In this document: in pieces, positions 44,284 through 55,400 of the stretch
Layout of the letters: every line of letters starts with the position of its first letter
How positions within the stretch are numbered: position 1 is the stretch's first letter
Assembly (NCBI GenBank): GCA_018135685.1
Contig: JAENPR010001200.1
Coordinates: forward strand, 62,001 to 126,000
Direction of reading: 5' to 3'
DNA from: Themeda triandra
Lineage: Eukaryota > Streptophyta > Magnoliopsida > Poales > Poaceae
Length of the DNA stretch: 64,000 nucleotides
Notes under the pieces: model-generated
The model's input: only the letters and a program-made list of their open reading frames with translations
The model's database searches: none
What the model was told of the DNA's origin: nothing
Translations under genes and position numbers: made by a program

Positions 44284-44293
44284 GACCACGAGT
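44239..44293 (+). mobile_element. Poly(A) tract flanked by 13-bp direct repeats (minimal retroposon scar)
   Basis: CTTGACCATGAGT (44239-44251), then C and about 27 A (44253-44279), then CTTGACCACGAGT (44281-44293). A target duplication around nothing but an A-tail is what an extremely 5'-truncated LINE or SINE insertion leaves. It lies about 290 bp upstream of the lectin-kinase start. Confidence 0.55.
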
Positions 44294-44478
44294 GCTTGAC
44301 CATGACCGCTTACTGGGCTTGACCAGCAATTTAGCTCAAGGCCGTTTTGGTAGTGATTTTTGGAACAGATTCCATGTACATTTCTCAGATAAACAGTAAA
44401 AAATGTATATAGGTTTTGGTGAGGAGCAAATAATCATTTACACTAGGAGCTAGGAGTTATAAAAAATTTGCTCCTCAC

Positions 44479-44764
44479 AAACTAAGCATAGCTTAGCTGG
44501 TTGGATTGCTTGTGGTGGAACCTGCCCACCCGGTTTAAGTCTCTAACTTGACACGAGTGCTCGCATTTTTCTGAATTTATTCTAGGATTTAACGGCGCTA
44601 TACCTTCAGTGGTAGACGACATACCCATTGACAGCGAGGCACATGTGGTGACTTTGTCGATCTCGAGATTTGCCGATCCAACTCAGTTTCTCGGAGGTGC
44701 TCATAGGGGTGAGTGTGCGCTCATGTATATGTAAGCATCTGTAACTGAGTCTCACAAAAAAAAA
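44479..44764 (+). mobile_element. tRNA-derived SINE
   Basis: The 5' part has RNA polymerase III-type boxes: A box TAGCTTAGCTGGTTGG (about 44489) and B box GGTTTAAGTCT (about 44533). The 3' part, with CATAGGGGTGAGTGTGCGCTC, is typical of grass SINEs whose ends resemble LINE tails, and it ends in nine A (44756-44764). The flanks TTGCTCCTCAC (44468-44478) and TTGCTCAGCTCAC (44765-44777) look like a target duplication with a 2-base indel. Confidence 0.75.
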
Positions 44765-44777
44765 TTGCTCAGCTCAC

Positions 44778-46370
44778 TGCCCATGCCGGCATTGATAGTG
44801 TTTTGGGATATCGATTGAAAAACATTGTCCAGACTTCCGGTCAGCGCTGGCTGCGTCTGTGGATGCTGTTCTTACTTCCTGGAGGCATCACTGAGGAGAC
44901 CCCTCTCCCCTCGTGATTGTTGCTGCAGTTTGCTGGTTTGGCATCTGTCTGATGCTGCATTGGTGGTTTTTTTTTTTTTTTGGTGATTTCTTAGTTTTGG
45001 TGGTTGTTTTTTCTGTTGTAGACATCTTGGTGGCTTTTTTGTTGTTCTATGTTTATTGGATGTTATTTCTTCTATATCAATATATGCCCAACAAAATTCT
45101 TGTCAGTTGCTTTTTGATGGGGAAAAACTATCAGGTACCAACATAAAGCAGGGGAGGAATACTCTACTCAAACAGTCATCTGCAGCAAATAAACATCAAA
45201 TGCTTGCTCCTAAGAAAATTCAGGCATCCTCTGGACTAGACGCAATCTATCTACCATTCAAAACAGAGCAATCTGAAAGATGCATAGGAAACTTGTTTCA
45301 CCCAGGCAGCAAAACCAAAGAAAGGCAACCAAAATTCACGAGCACATTTGCGCCAAACTTGTGTGGTTAACGATCTCCTGGATTATTGACCACTAAAAAC
45401 AAACAAAAGGCATATTTGGGATCATTAGTCAGAAAGGAACCAACTTTTGGTCAGAATGAAACCCAATGTCCCATCTTTGTTTTAGTTCGTACGAAGAAAA
45501 TAACCAAGGTGGATCAAAAGAAATCATGAAGAAAGGATAATGACAAACATTACATAACAAATACATGGTTGTTAGTTTTCTACTTTGACAGATCATCCAA
45601 AATGTTCCCATACCTTTGACCCTACAGATTGTACTTGAGATGAAGGAGGCTCAGCCTAGGTACATAAGCTTTTTTGTATGTGTTTGCAGACATGTTTGAT
45701 ATGCTTGAGATGAATATGGAAGGGGTGGGTCTCGTGAGTAGGTTGTTCTGGAGTCACTAATAAGAAATATGAATTAGACAATAGATAAATCTGTTTGGAT
45801 CCACAGTCACTTGTACAGTTGTACTATTGTAGTGTATCAATAGATACCAGACAAGTAAAGGGTCAAGATATCAGACACACCTGGTTCTTGTAGTTGTGGA
45901 TGACAGGCTTTAGATCCAGTACAACATGGTTCGACTGAAGGCCCCAAATCATTACAGAGAATCCTACATCCAAATCACAAATTGCATTAGAGTACCATGA
46001 AGAACTTACACTACATGATAAGCTAATGTTGGAAACACGAGGAAAAGAATAAATAACAGCCGACTCGTTCTTTGTTTCTGTGATCACAGGCAAGAAAATC
46101 AGGAATCCACAGAGTTGAATGCAGAGCAGATAAGCGACATGCATAGTATCGATATGATGAAGCTAATTTAAGCAAGACCATGTTGCTCCCGCTATACCCT
46201 GCATAGGTAAGCAGCTAGCTTACCCACACACACACTCGGCTAGAGGTAGAAGAAAGGGGTTGAGCTCAGAACACACACACTCAGCACGAGCACCAGCCCT
46301 GGCCGAAACTCTGCTTCTGAATGTGGCAAGCCAAACTAACTTTCATTGCCCTTTATGTGTAGTATATGTA
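44778..46370. other. No gene supported
   Basis: Low-complexity T-runs (44967-44981) and short frames such as 45056-45370 (plus) and 46144-45863 (minus) without recognisable motifs. Some of it could be UTR or intron of a gene whose exons I cannot identify. Confidence 0.4.
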
Positions 46371-46371
46371 G

Positions 46372-46479
46372 AAACTACAAGTACCATATAAGGTACAAAC
46401 TATTCCTATGTCCTAGTACATGTACAAACTACAAGTACCATATAAGGTACAAACTATTCCTATGTCCTCTAGGACATGG
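46372..46479 (+). repeat. Two-copy tandem repeat, 54-bp unit
   Basis: AAACTACAAGTACCATATAA through CTATTCCTATGTCCT appears at 46372 and again at 46426, practically identical, suggesting a recent duplication. Confidence 0.8.
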
Positions 46480-46615
46480 CTGGTAGCAGCCCACTACCTG
46501 TCCAATTTTGGAGTAGATGGCCTATGTTGCCCTTCGTGCTACATCACCCGCTAGAGGACAGCAGGCTGACTAGCTACCAATCTTACTAGCTGACAATCTT
46601 AATCTGCAGTAACTA

Positions 46616-46763
46616 GGGGTGCAAACTGGTAATTTTTAGGTGCACCTCTAAACCTCTTTAGTTCAAATATATTTATACTATTACTCCAAATTTTTGAAAA
46701 GTAGTATAAATATCTGAACTAAAAAGGTTTGGAGGTGCACCTAAAGGTTACCCCTTTGCACCC
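46616..46763. mobile_element. Foldback MITE (148 bp)
   Basis: Nearly the whole element is an inverted repeat. It starts GGGGTGCAAACTGGTAATTT, and the reverse complement of its right end reads GGGTGCAAAGGGGTAACCTT. The arms are about 65 bp and include AGGTGCACCTCYAAACC and TTAGTTCARATAT. Flanks CTA and TTA allow a degenerate TWA duplication. A transcript would fold into a long hairpin. Confidence 0.75.
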
Positions 46764-47980
46764 TTAGCAGCAACCGAACAGAAGAGAGATTGGAGGAGCA
46801 GCAGATTATGTCTACAGAACAACCACAGCAAGGAACTAAATTATGCATAGCAACCTGATGACAATTTGATCCATAGTAGTAAAGGTGGCAATATAATTAG
46901 GATGCCTAGTGGAAGCATGCCACGATAAACATCACAAGAGGTACTCCCATTTATATCATCTAAAAAGTACTTTGCCAATTGAAATGATGCAAGCATGAAG
47001 AAATCGTGGAATCAATCAATATTTTTTTCTGCACATCGGTTGATCTGCAGTCTACCACATTAAGGAAACAGGTGCTTCAGCCTTGGAAAACAGGAAGGTG
47101 CTGAGGTGTGGGTGTTTGGGTCTATGTATGACTCCTTTCCTTGTACCAATACAATGATATATGATATACGTGTTAGGAAAAAAAGAAGAAGTCTACAACA
47201 TTAATGCATCTGAGTTTTTTGTTCATGAACATAGATGACTGATCATTAATCAGTTTTTTGTTCATTAATGCAACATACCATACCATTTAGGGACGTAGTG
47301 TTCATGAACAAATCAAAAGCAGCATAACTTTGTTTTTTGTTATTGTTATGCATAGATGACTGATTCTGCAATCCACTGGTCCACGACATGAATATATACA
47401 CCAGCAGTCAATTTTATCATCAATCAGTTCATGAACAAATCAAAGGGAAATGGTAGTCTAAAGTAGGATGGATGCTCACTTGGCTGGGTCGGGCGACGTT
47501 GGTCGGAGCCCGATCCGGCACTTGAGCGCCGGGCTCGCAGGTGCTTGCCCTCGCGTTATCGGGACCAAGAGTGGGGAGGTCTGGTAGATGAGTAGATCCA
47601 CCTCCTCACTCCCCGCCCCATGGCGCCCCATCACCGGTGATGGCCGGGACGCATCGGTCTCGCCGTCTGAAGCACCGCGTTGGCCCACCACCGCGCCGCC
47701 GCGAACCCGGAGTGTACCTCCACCACCGCGGATCTTCTTCCTCCACGGCGACCAGTCGACCACCGCCGCCGCCGCCGGGACCTCGGAGGCGCGGAATCGA
47801 CGGAGATGAGAGAGAAAAGGAAAGAAAAGGTGAGGGGCCCAGACAGAGAACGAAAGGATCGGAGAAATGCCAGGCGCGCGCGGCCGTTAACGAACATCGC
47901 CAGACTCTCTCGTCCTGTAAAAAAAAATCACGTGGCCTTACTTGCACGTCTGAATTGAAATTATTGAATTAGCAGTTGCA
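46764..47980. other. AT-rich spacer, then a possible first exon on the minus strand (about 47900-47478)
   Basis: 47478-47900 is GC-rich amid AT-rich DNA, with several open frames on the minus strand. One ends PASPALKCRIGLRPTSPDPA at a GTGAGC that could be a splice donor. No domain is recognised and I cannot find a second exon. A CpG-rich 5' exon is one reading and a transposon fragment is another. Confidence 0.25.
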
Positions 47981-48219
47981 CCCTTGTTTAGATTGCAAAA
48001 AAATTTAACTTTTACACTGTAGCACTTTCATTTGTATTTGGCAATTAGTGTCTAATCATAGACTACTTATATTCAAAAGATTCATCTTGCAAATTATAGT
48101 CAAATTGTGTAATTAGTTATTCTTTTATCTATATTTAGTCTTCTCCATACATGCGCGTAAAGATTGATGTGATGGAGAGACTAAAATTTTTTTAATTTTG
48201 AAGCGAACTAAACAAGACC
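47981..48219 (+). mobile_element. Tourist-like MITE, complete copy
   Basis: Begins CCCTTGTTTAGATTGC and ends CTAAACAAGACC, with the family's internal motifs in order (TTCAAAAGATTCATC, GTGTAATTAGTTA, TATATTTAGT, TTGATGTGATGGAGAG). Both ends carry mutations and no clean target duplication is visible. Confidence 0.8.
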
Positions 48220-48491
48220 CATGTAATCAAAGCAGGAGAGTACCACATCAACATAAAGTAGGTAGCAGGCAAAAGAAAGAGAAAACAGTCCGAGGCAGTA
48301 GTGGCCTGAATTGAATTGAATGTGTATGAAAGAAAATCGACCAAAATACTGCTACCGTGTCAAAAAAAAAAACTCTTGTTTTAGGTACGAAGACACACAC
48401 TCCAGATTCGCGCCTAAAACAACAGCCTTTTGGGATTATATAAAAGTATCACACACAAGAGACAGACAGACGAGGAACCATGGACTCTGCT

Positions 48492-49759
48492 TTAAATTTA
48501 GAGTGAAATGCACCACAAATCTCTGGACTTGCACTGCTGTGTTAAATAGGTCCACGGACTTACAAACCGGGCATCTGACCCTCCAATCTTGTAAACCGGT
48601 TCACCGCAGACCCAAATGCCAAAACCACTCTGGTTTTGCCTGCCACGTGGACCGGGCCCGCGTGATTTATCACAAACAACCCCCACCCCATCTCCCATCT
48701 CACTTCTATGCCCTCACTCTTCTCTTCTTCTACGTACAACAGAGCAGGGCGGTGGTGGACGACGACGAGCCCAACAGCATCAGGCCGGCGAGCGCTTCCA
48801 CGGTGCATCAAGCCGTCACACCAGGTGCCCCGGACGCGGCAGAGCTTTTGCTCCAGCACGCGCGCCCGCGAGGCGGCGGCGCACGCGGGGCCCGCACGCG
48901 CGCCCGCGAGGCGGCGCGGAGCCCCTGCTCCCCCGCGCGCTCGGGAGGCGGCGGCGCACGCGGCGCCCGTACGCGCGCCCGCGAGGCGGCGGCGAAGCTG
49001 CGGCTCCCGCAAGCGCGCCCGCGAGGCGGCGGCGGAGCTGCTGCTCCCGCGCCAGCACCACGGAGAGGAGGATGTCGTCCACCACCTGGAGGTGCGGCCA
49101 CGACGGCGCCAGCACCATCACGGTCGCCACCTCGTCTACGCCGTCGGCCTCCTCCCCATCGGGCATGTCGACGCCGTTCTCCGCATCACGGTCGCCACCT
49201 CGTCCACTGCTACTCCCGCTTCGCTTCCTGCTGCCTCCTCCCCATCGGGCATGCCGGCGTCGTTCCCCATCGCGGCGGCGCGGGGGGCGTCATGCTGGCC
49301 CCCCGCGCGCGCTACACCACGCACCACCTGCAGGCGGGCGAGCACCCCGGCGGCGCCGGCCGCGACGACCTGATCGACATGCTCAACTGGAGGAGGGTCT
49401 CCCACGGCGCCACGGCCTCGGTGACCGCCACCACCGCCTCGCCGACCAGCACCACCACCATGCTCACCACCGCCGGCGCCGGGCTCAGAGAGAGAGAATG
49501 AGAGGAGTAGAGATGGGGAGAATGGTGAGGGCGTAGAGGTGAGATGGGAGATGGGGTGGGGGTTGTTTTTGATAAATCACGCGTGCCCGGTCCACGTGGC
49601 AGGCAAAACCGGGGTGGTTTTGGCATTTTGGGCCTGCGGTGGACCGGTTTACAAGTTTGGGGGGTGGGGGGTCAGATGTCCGGTTTATAAGTCTGTGGAC
49701 CTCTTTGACACAGCAGTGCAACTCTAGAGGCCTATGGTGCATTTCACTCTTAAATTTAA
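48492..49759. mobile_element. Long-TIR DNA element (1.27 kb), probably Mutator-like
   Basis: Terminal inverted repeats of about 245 bp: from 48492 rightwards TTAAATTTAGAGTGAAATGC, and from 49759 leftwards TTAAATTTAAGAGTGAAATG. They stay matched through GCCTGCCACGTGGACCGGGC and CCCCCACCCCATCTCCCATC. ACTCTG occurs just outside both ends, possibly part of a 9-bp duplication. The GC-rich core (48740-49500) has repeated CGCGCGAGGCGGC phrases and no transposase. The 393-codon frame that crosses one TIR into the core is not credible as a gene. Confidence 0.72.
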
Positions 49760-50007
49760 CTCTGATACACGCCTTTAAATTTAACTCCGATACACGCCCT
49801 GAACTCGTCCGGTCGTCTCCTGCAAAATCATCCAACAGAACAGCAAGTTCTCAAATCTACTACTGTATTTTTTTTTTTTTTTTGGTGGCTGGTGCATAAC
49901 GAAAGCAGAACAGGGCACAGACGTAGAGAGCATCGTACCTCAGCTCTAATAAGGCAGAGCCTAGTAGCTCTTATTGAAGAGCTGAGGATTAAAATCGCCG
50001 CCGTATC

Positions 50008-51706
50008 GAATTTTTTTTTAATTTTGACCCTTTTTTAAAAGTATTTAAGAAAATGCACCCTTTTTTTTCTTTTTTTTATAACTAACCCTTTTGGCAGCGC
50101 CTCACGCGAGGCGCGCCACAATTCTACCCCGTGGCGCCTTGCATGGAGGCGCACACAGGGGGGTGGCCCGCGAGGGCGCCGGCAGCAGGCGACGTGGCGC
50201 CGTGGCGGCGCCCATGCATCGCGCGCCATGATGAGTGTGGCGCCTCTCATCTATGCGCCGCACTGTGGCGCCTCCGTTAGGGGCGCCACAGCGCCTACGT
50301 CGTCGCGAGCCCTCCCCGCGCAGGTTTGTCGCCTTGGCCATATCAGTGCACAGTAGCAGCAGCAGGAGGTTTGTCGGCCATCTCAGTGCACAGCAGCAGC
50401 AGAAGGTTTGTCGCTCGCCGATTCAGTGACAAGACAAATGTCGCCATCGATCTACAGTGCCATATTATAAGAACCGTCATCCCAACTGTGTCCTTGTAAT
50501 CTTTTCTTCTTATAAAAATATAAAATTGACACCAGCCAACATGTCACAAAGTAAGTTCATAATAAAAGTACTTCTCCGACACACTATCATAATTTTGTAA
50601 CTCTGAAACAAAAAGATATGTAGTATAACTGCTTGGTGCCATAAAACTAAATATTCTAATTTATGTTCTCCTTTGTTTTGGAGAGCTTCAGACATTTTGA
50701 GAAACGGGTATGTATCTTCTGTTCTCCATGTTTGATATTTATAAAGTTTGGGTACAACGACATGCAGGAAGGGGTCAAATGCGTTTCTGCTCTGGCCATA
50801 GGGAGGCATTGCCAATTTAGTGTTGACCTGATTAGTACAAGGAAGATGACATGGATTGAATGTATAGTTGCAATAATGTAGCTTACCTTCTAATCAATAG
50901 CAAAAACTTAAATTAGATCTTACTTAAACAGCCTTAAGTAACTGAAAGTTTGGTTTGATCTTTAGCCAAAATTATCGGCAGAAATCAGAGGATTGCCTTT
51001 GGCTGCTAATACAGTCTTATCTCTGTCTGAAAGTACATATGCTATCTTGTCTAATATTTCATTGAAGATTGTCATAAACTTTTTCCCTACTAAATACTTG
51101 ATGTAGTTCTTATTACTTATGCTCCAATATGTTACTAATTTCTCAAAAAATTGTGCATCTAGTACATACAGACACTGCTTTTGTACACTTATGATCTCAT
51201 CTGCTATACAAGCCACATTTATTAGGGACATACAGTGCCTAGGGACATCGATCTACAGTGCCTAGGGACATACACACAAATGTCGCCATCGATCTACAGT
51301 GCCTAGGGACATACACAAATGTCGCCATCGATCTACAGTGTACACACAAATGTCGCCATCGATCTACAGTGCTTAGGGACGTACGAGTACACACAAATAT
51401 GAATGGTTCAGTTGCTGTGGGGGTGGAGCGCGCTGTGGCGCCCCAACGGGCGCACAGTGCGGCGCATAGATGAGAGCGCACATGCGTGGCGCTGCGTGGA
51501 GCGCCACGAGAGGGTGCCACGTCGGCTGGCCGCCCTGGCCGGCGCCCTCGCGGGCCCATTGCCCGTGGCGCCTCCATGCAAGGCGCCGGGGTAGAATTGT
51601 GGCGGCCTCGCGTGGAGGCGGCTAAAAGGGTTAGTTATAAAAAAAGAAAAAAAGGGTGCATTTTCTTAAATACTTTTAAAAAAAGGTCAAAATTAAAAAA
51701 AAATTC
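50008..51706. mobile_element. Long-TIR DNA element (1699 bp) with perfect 8-bp target duplication
   Basis: Flanked by GCCGTATC (50000-50007 and 51707-51714). TIRs of about 285 bp run from GAATTTTTTTTTAATTTTGACC inwards through CTAACCC, then a GGCGCC-rich block. The interior is AT-rich, without transposase, and includes a short tandem array at 51246-51390. Probably a non-autonomous Mutator-like element. Confidence 0.8.
51246..51390 (+). repeat. Short tandem array of ATCGATCTACAGTGCCTAGG-type units
   Basis: The phrase CATCGATCTACAGT occurs at 51246, 51287, 51326 and 51357 (steps 41, 39 and 31), separated by GCCTAGGGACATACACACAA-type linkers. One more copy, ATGTCGCCATCGATCTACAG, stands alone near 50440 at the other side of the same element. 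Confidence 0.75.
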
Positions 51707-51714
51707 GCCGTATC

Positions 51715-52489
51715 CCCCACGCATACACAGCTCTCTCGACTCTGGGCGGACTGCCGGCAACTTGGCTCCTGTAGCCGTACCACTGTAGCTCTCCTATCCT
51801 CTTCCGATTTCTCAGCTGAATCCAAATCCATCTCTTATTTGTTTCCAAATCAGTGATTTCTCACCTGATCTATTGATCCATCCGACCAGATTTGGCTAGG
51901 ATTGTCTCCTGCTCTTGAATAGATTGATATTCCTTACTGCTTGCGGGGCGTCCTGTTCTTCTTCTTTCACCGATTCTCCAGCTCTTCCTCTGTCAAAATT
52001 CCCATCTCTCCTCAAGTTCTTGTCCCCTGCGGTGTAGAAAGCTAGCTAACTAGCTTTAGCAAGCAAGCATCCGTTACGTCCATTGTATATTTCATCAATC
52101 CATCACTGGTTCCTGTTCGAAGTTGGAAGTCTCTCTACCTACCGCTTTCGTTCGGTGGTGCAAGCGCCGGCGGCATCCCCATCGTTGCTGCTCGCGCACG
52201 CCGTCGTCCTTGCCGCCTGCTTCTTTGTGCCCCCTGCTGCACGGCGCAACCGCAAAGCCACGCTGTGAACATCTTGGCGGTCGAGGCTGCGGTCTGCACG
52301 CGCGTGTCTGAGCTGCTCCGCGACACCACCAACAGGAGCCAGCTCTCTGCCGCCGCCGGCGTCCGGGCCTAGGTGCTGAGCGAGTGCAGCAACGCACTCT
52401 GGGCGGACAGCGTCAACGCCACGGGCTTCGCCATCCTGCCGCGTGTCGTGCGCGGCCCTCTGTTCGTTGTCTGAGCAAGATCAAAGGGC
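51715..52489 (+). other. Possible decayed gene fragment upstream of the LINE
   Basis: Frames broken by stops read LLLAHAVVLAACFFVPPAAR (about 52178), then RVSELLRDTTNRSQLSAAAG, a stop (TAG near 52370), and VLSECSNALWADSVNATGFA. The composition is protein-like and may derive from a host gene exon, but I do not recognise the family. 51715-52080 looks like UTR or spacer. Confidence 0.3.
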
Positions 52490-55400
52490 AGCGGTGCCAG
52501 CCCTCAAGGCGCCACGGGCGCAATGAATCTCCTCGCGTGGAACTGTTAGGGGGCAGGAGGGACCCTTGACAGTTCAAAGATGAGGCATCTCTCCGGGATC
52601 ATCAATTCTACTAAAAGCGCGGGTAATCTTTATTTCGTAAACTAAAACTTCCAAAATAAAAAAGCATCACTTAATTAATAAGTTTAATCTTGATAATGCC
52701 TATATTGTTTCATCGAGGGTAATTCGGGAGGGTTATGGCTTCTTTCTAAGAGTGATGTGCAAGTAGATGTAGTTGACTCCAGTCCCTTTTTCATCTTCGC
52801 CATTTGTGAACATAAGCTGGCCTCCACGAAATTTGGTCTTCTCTGCATCTATGGTGATCCTCAACAGCACAAGACCAAATGGATATGGAGGAATGCGTGC
52901 GACTTTGTTATGTTGAATTAAAATTTGCCCTTTATATGCATGGGAGACTTGAATAAAATTATGGATGTAACTAAAAAACTTGGACCACGGCCTGCAAATT
53001 GTAGAAATATTTTAAATTTTTGTTATCTAGTTAAAGATTGTGGTTTATTTGATTTGGGTTTTCATGGTCCTGCTTACACTTGGTCTAACAAAAGATTTGA
53101 TGCCAACCCAACTTATGAGAGGCTGGATGATTCCTAGCCAATCTGATTGGTGTATTCATTTCCCAAATACTTTGTGGTTCATCATCTTCCCATGTTCGGG
53201 AGTGATCACTATCCCATCCTTGCTATGACTAACTCTTCATGCGGGAAGCCCCGAAACCTTTTAAATTTGAAAATTGGTGGTTACTCACGAGATGATTATG
53301 AGCAGGTGGCAAAAACAAGTTGGGAGAAATCCTCCTCTAGACCTTTTCACTTAAAAATCTATTATTTGGCAAAAGATTTATGCGGGTGGCAAAGGAAGAA
53401 ACCGAAAAATACGAAGTTCTCAATATGATTGAAGAAAAATTAGGTGAAGCGCAAGGTAAGCCACCAGTGAGCAAAACCCAAACCTTCAAAAGCTTCTTAT
53501 TCATCGGCATGAAAATATTTTAGCTAGAGAAGAGGCCTATCATAGACAGAGATATAAGAAAGCTTGGGCTACGAGATGGGGATAGAAATACTAGGTTTTT
53601 TCACCAAAGCATTATTAAAAGGGCTAGAAGGAACATTATCACTCATTTTGTTAACCACGATGGTACTTATGCTGCTACCCATAATCAACTTGCTGAAGTT
53701 GCTAACAATTACTTTCAAGAAATCTTTTCTTCTTCTTCAAGTGACAGGGACCAAAGTCTGTGGAGGCCAGATATGAACAGCAATGACATGGTGGCAAATG
53801 ACTTGTACACCCATTCAATTCCAGATGAACAGGAAATCAAATCCATCATCACAAAAATGAGAAACAATCTTTGCGCCAGGACCAGATGGTTTAGGTCTTT
53901 GCTTTTTTCAAAGCCTCTTGGGCTTGGACGGGTAATGATCTCGCAATTTGGTTTACAACTTCTATCACACAGCCACCATTCCTCCGAAATCAATACCACT
54001 CATATTGCCCTCATTCCTAAGATCAACAATCCCATCACCCCCAAAGACTATAGACCTATTAGCCTTTGCAATGTGGCATACAAGGTCATTGCCAAATCCC
54101 TAGCCGAGAGAATCAAAAATCATCTCCCTCACATCATTCATCCTTCACAATCCGCTTTCATCCAAGGGAGACATATTGCCACCAATGTCATCTTAGCACA
54201 AGAAATTATCCATAGCTTCAATCTCAAAAGCGGGAAACAAAAAGCCTTTCTCCTCAAAGTTGATCTTGCTAAAGCCTTTGATAGAATTGAATGGCATTTC
54301 ATTACTCTTGCTCTCAAAAGACAAGGCTTCAATGACACCTTCATCAACCTAGTCTACTAGTTTGTATCTCCACCACTACTATGTTTGTTATCATCAATGG
54401 AGAGCCTACTCCTAAATTTCACCCTCGAGAGAGGAATAAGACAAGGTTGCCCTCTTTCTCCATATCTATTTATTATTGCCATAAATGAATTGTCTATATG
54501 TTTGCGAGAATCGGGCTTCTTCTCATGATATACGGGAATTACTCTTGGCCCAAATTGCCCAAGCATACACTCTTTACTCTTTGCGGATGATCTAATCATA
54601 TGTGGGCAAGCAAATGAAACAGAGGCTAGGAAGATACGGGATATTCTTATGTCTTTCGCGGGGCATCGGGGCAAACTCCTAATTTAGCAAAATCATCCAT
54701 AATCTTCGGCAAGAATGTAGATGAACGAGTGTAAGTTACAAAGTGAGCAACATCTTCCCTGTTCAGAATTTGATGCTAATACTATTTACTTGGGCCACCC
54801 TTTGATATTCAATCACACAGACAAGAATAGGGCTTACAATTTTGTCATCACTAAATTCAGAGCCAAACTCACCAAGCTTAAAGCCTCCAATCTCAATCAT
54901 GCTGGAAGACTTGTATACATCAACTCTGTTCTTCAATTCTTATTTATTATATGACAACTATCCTTTTCTCAAAAAGTTTTATCTCAAAATTTACCTCCAT
55001 CATTAGAAAATTCTGGTGGTCAGGACATACAGATGAAAATAGCACTTCAAGTTTTCATTTCAGATCTTGACAAGATATTTACAGTCCTAAAAATGAAGAA
55101 GGTCTAGGAGTCAGGGATCTCATGACAGTCAACAAAAGCTTACTTCTAAATGCTACCTGGAAAATAGCTACGAGGTAAGAATATGTTTTTATCTCGGGTC
55201 CTTAAAGCAAAATATTACCCTTATGACGGCTTACGGAATGCTAAGACCTCCCACATAAAGTCTACCTTTCGGTCCTCTATTCTAAGCATTAAAGATACCT
55301 TAGTGAACCATTGCTCGGTCCAAATTCAAAGAGGCAACTCCTCCATTTGGTCTTCTCCTTGGTGCCCAATTTGGAAATAAATTCATAGTCATCTTAATTT

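Noticed and set aside
48320..49501. 393-codon plus-strand ORF
   Set aside because: It begins outside the long-TIR element, crosses the left TIR and runs through the Ala/Arg-rich core, so it is not a plausible gene.
51246..51390. CRISPR-like short regularly spaced repeats
   Set aside because: Spacing is uneven (41, 39, 31), the spacers are near-copies of each other, and the setting is a plant DNA transposon.
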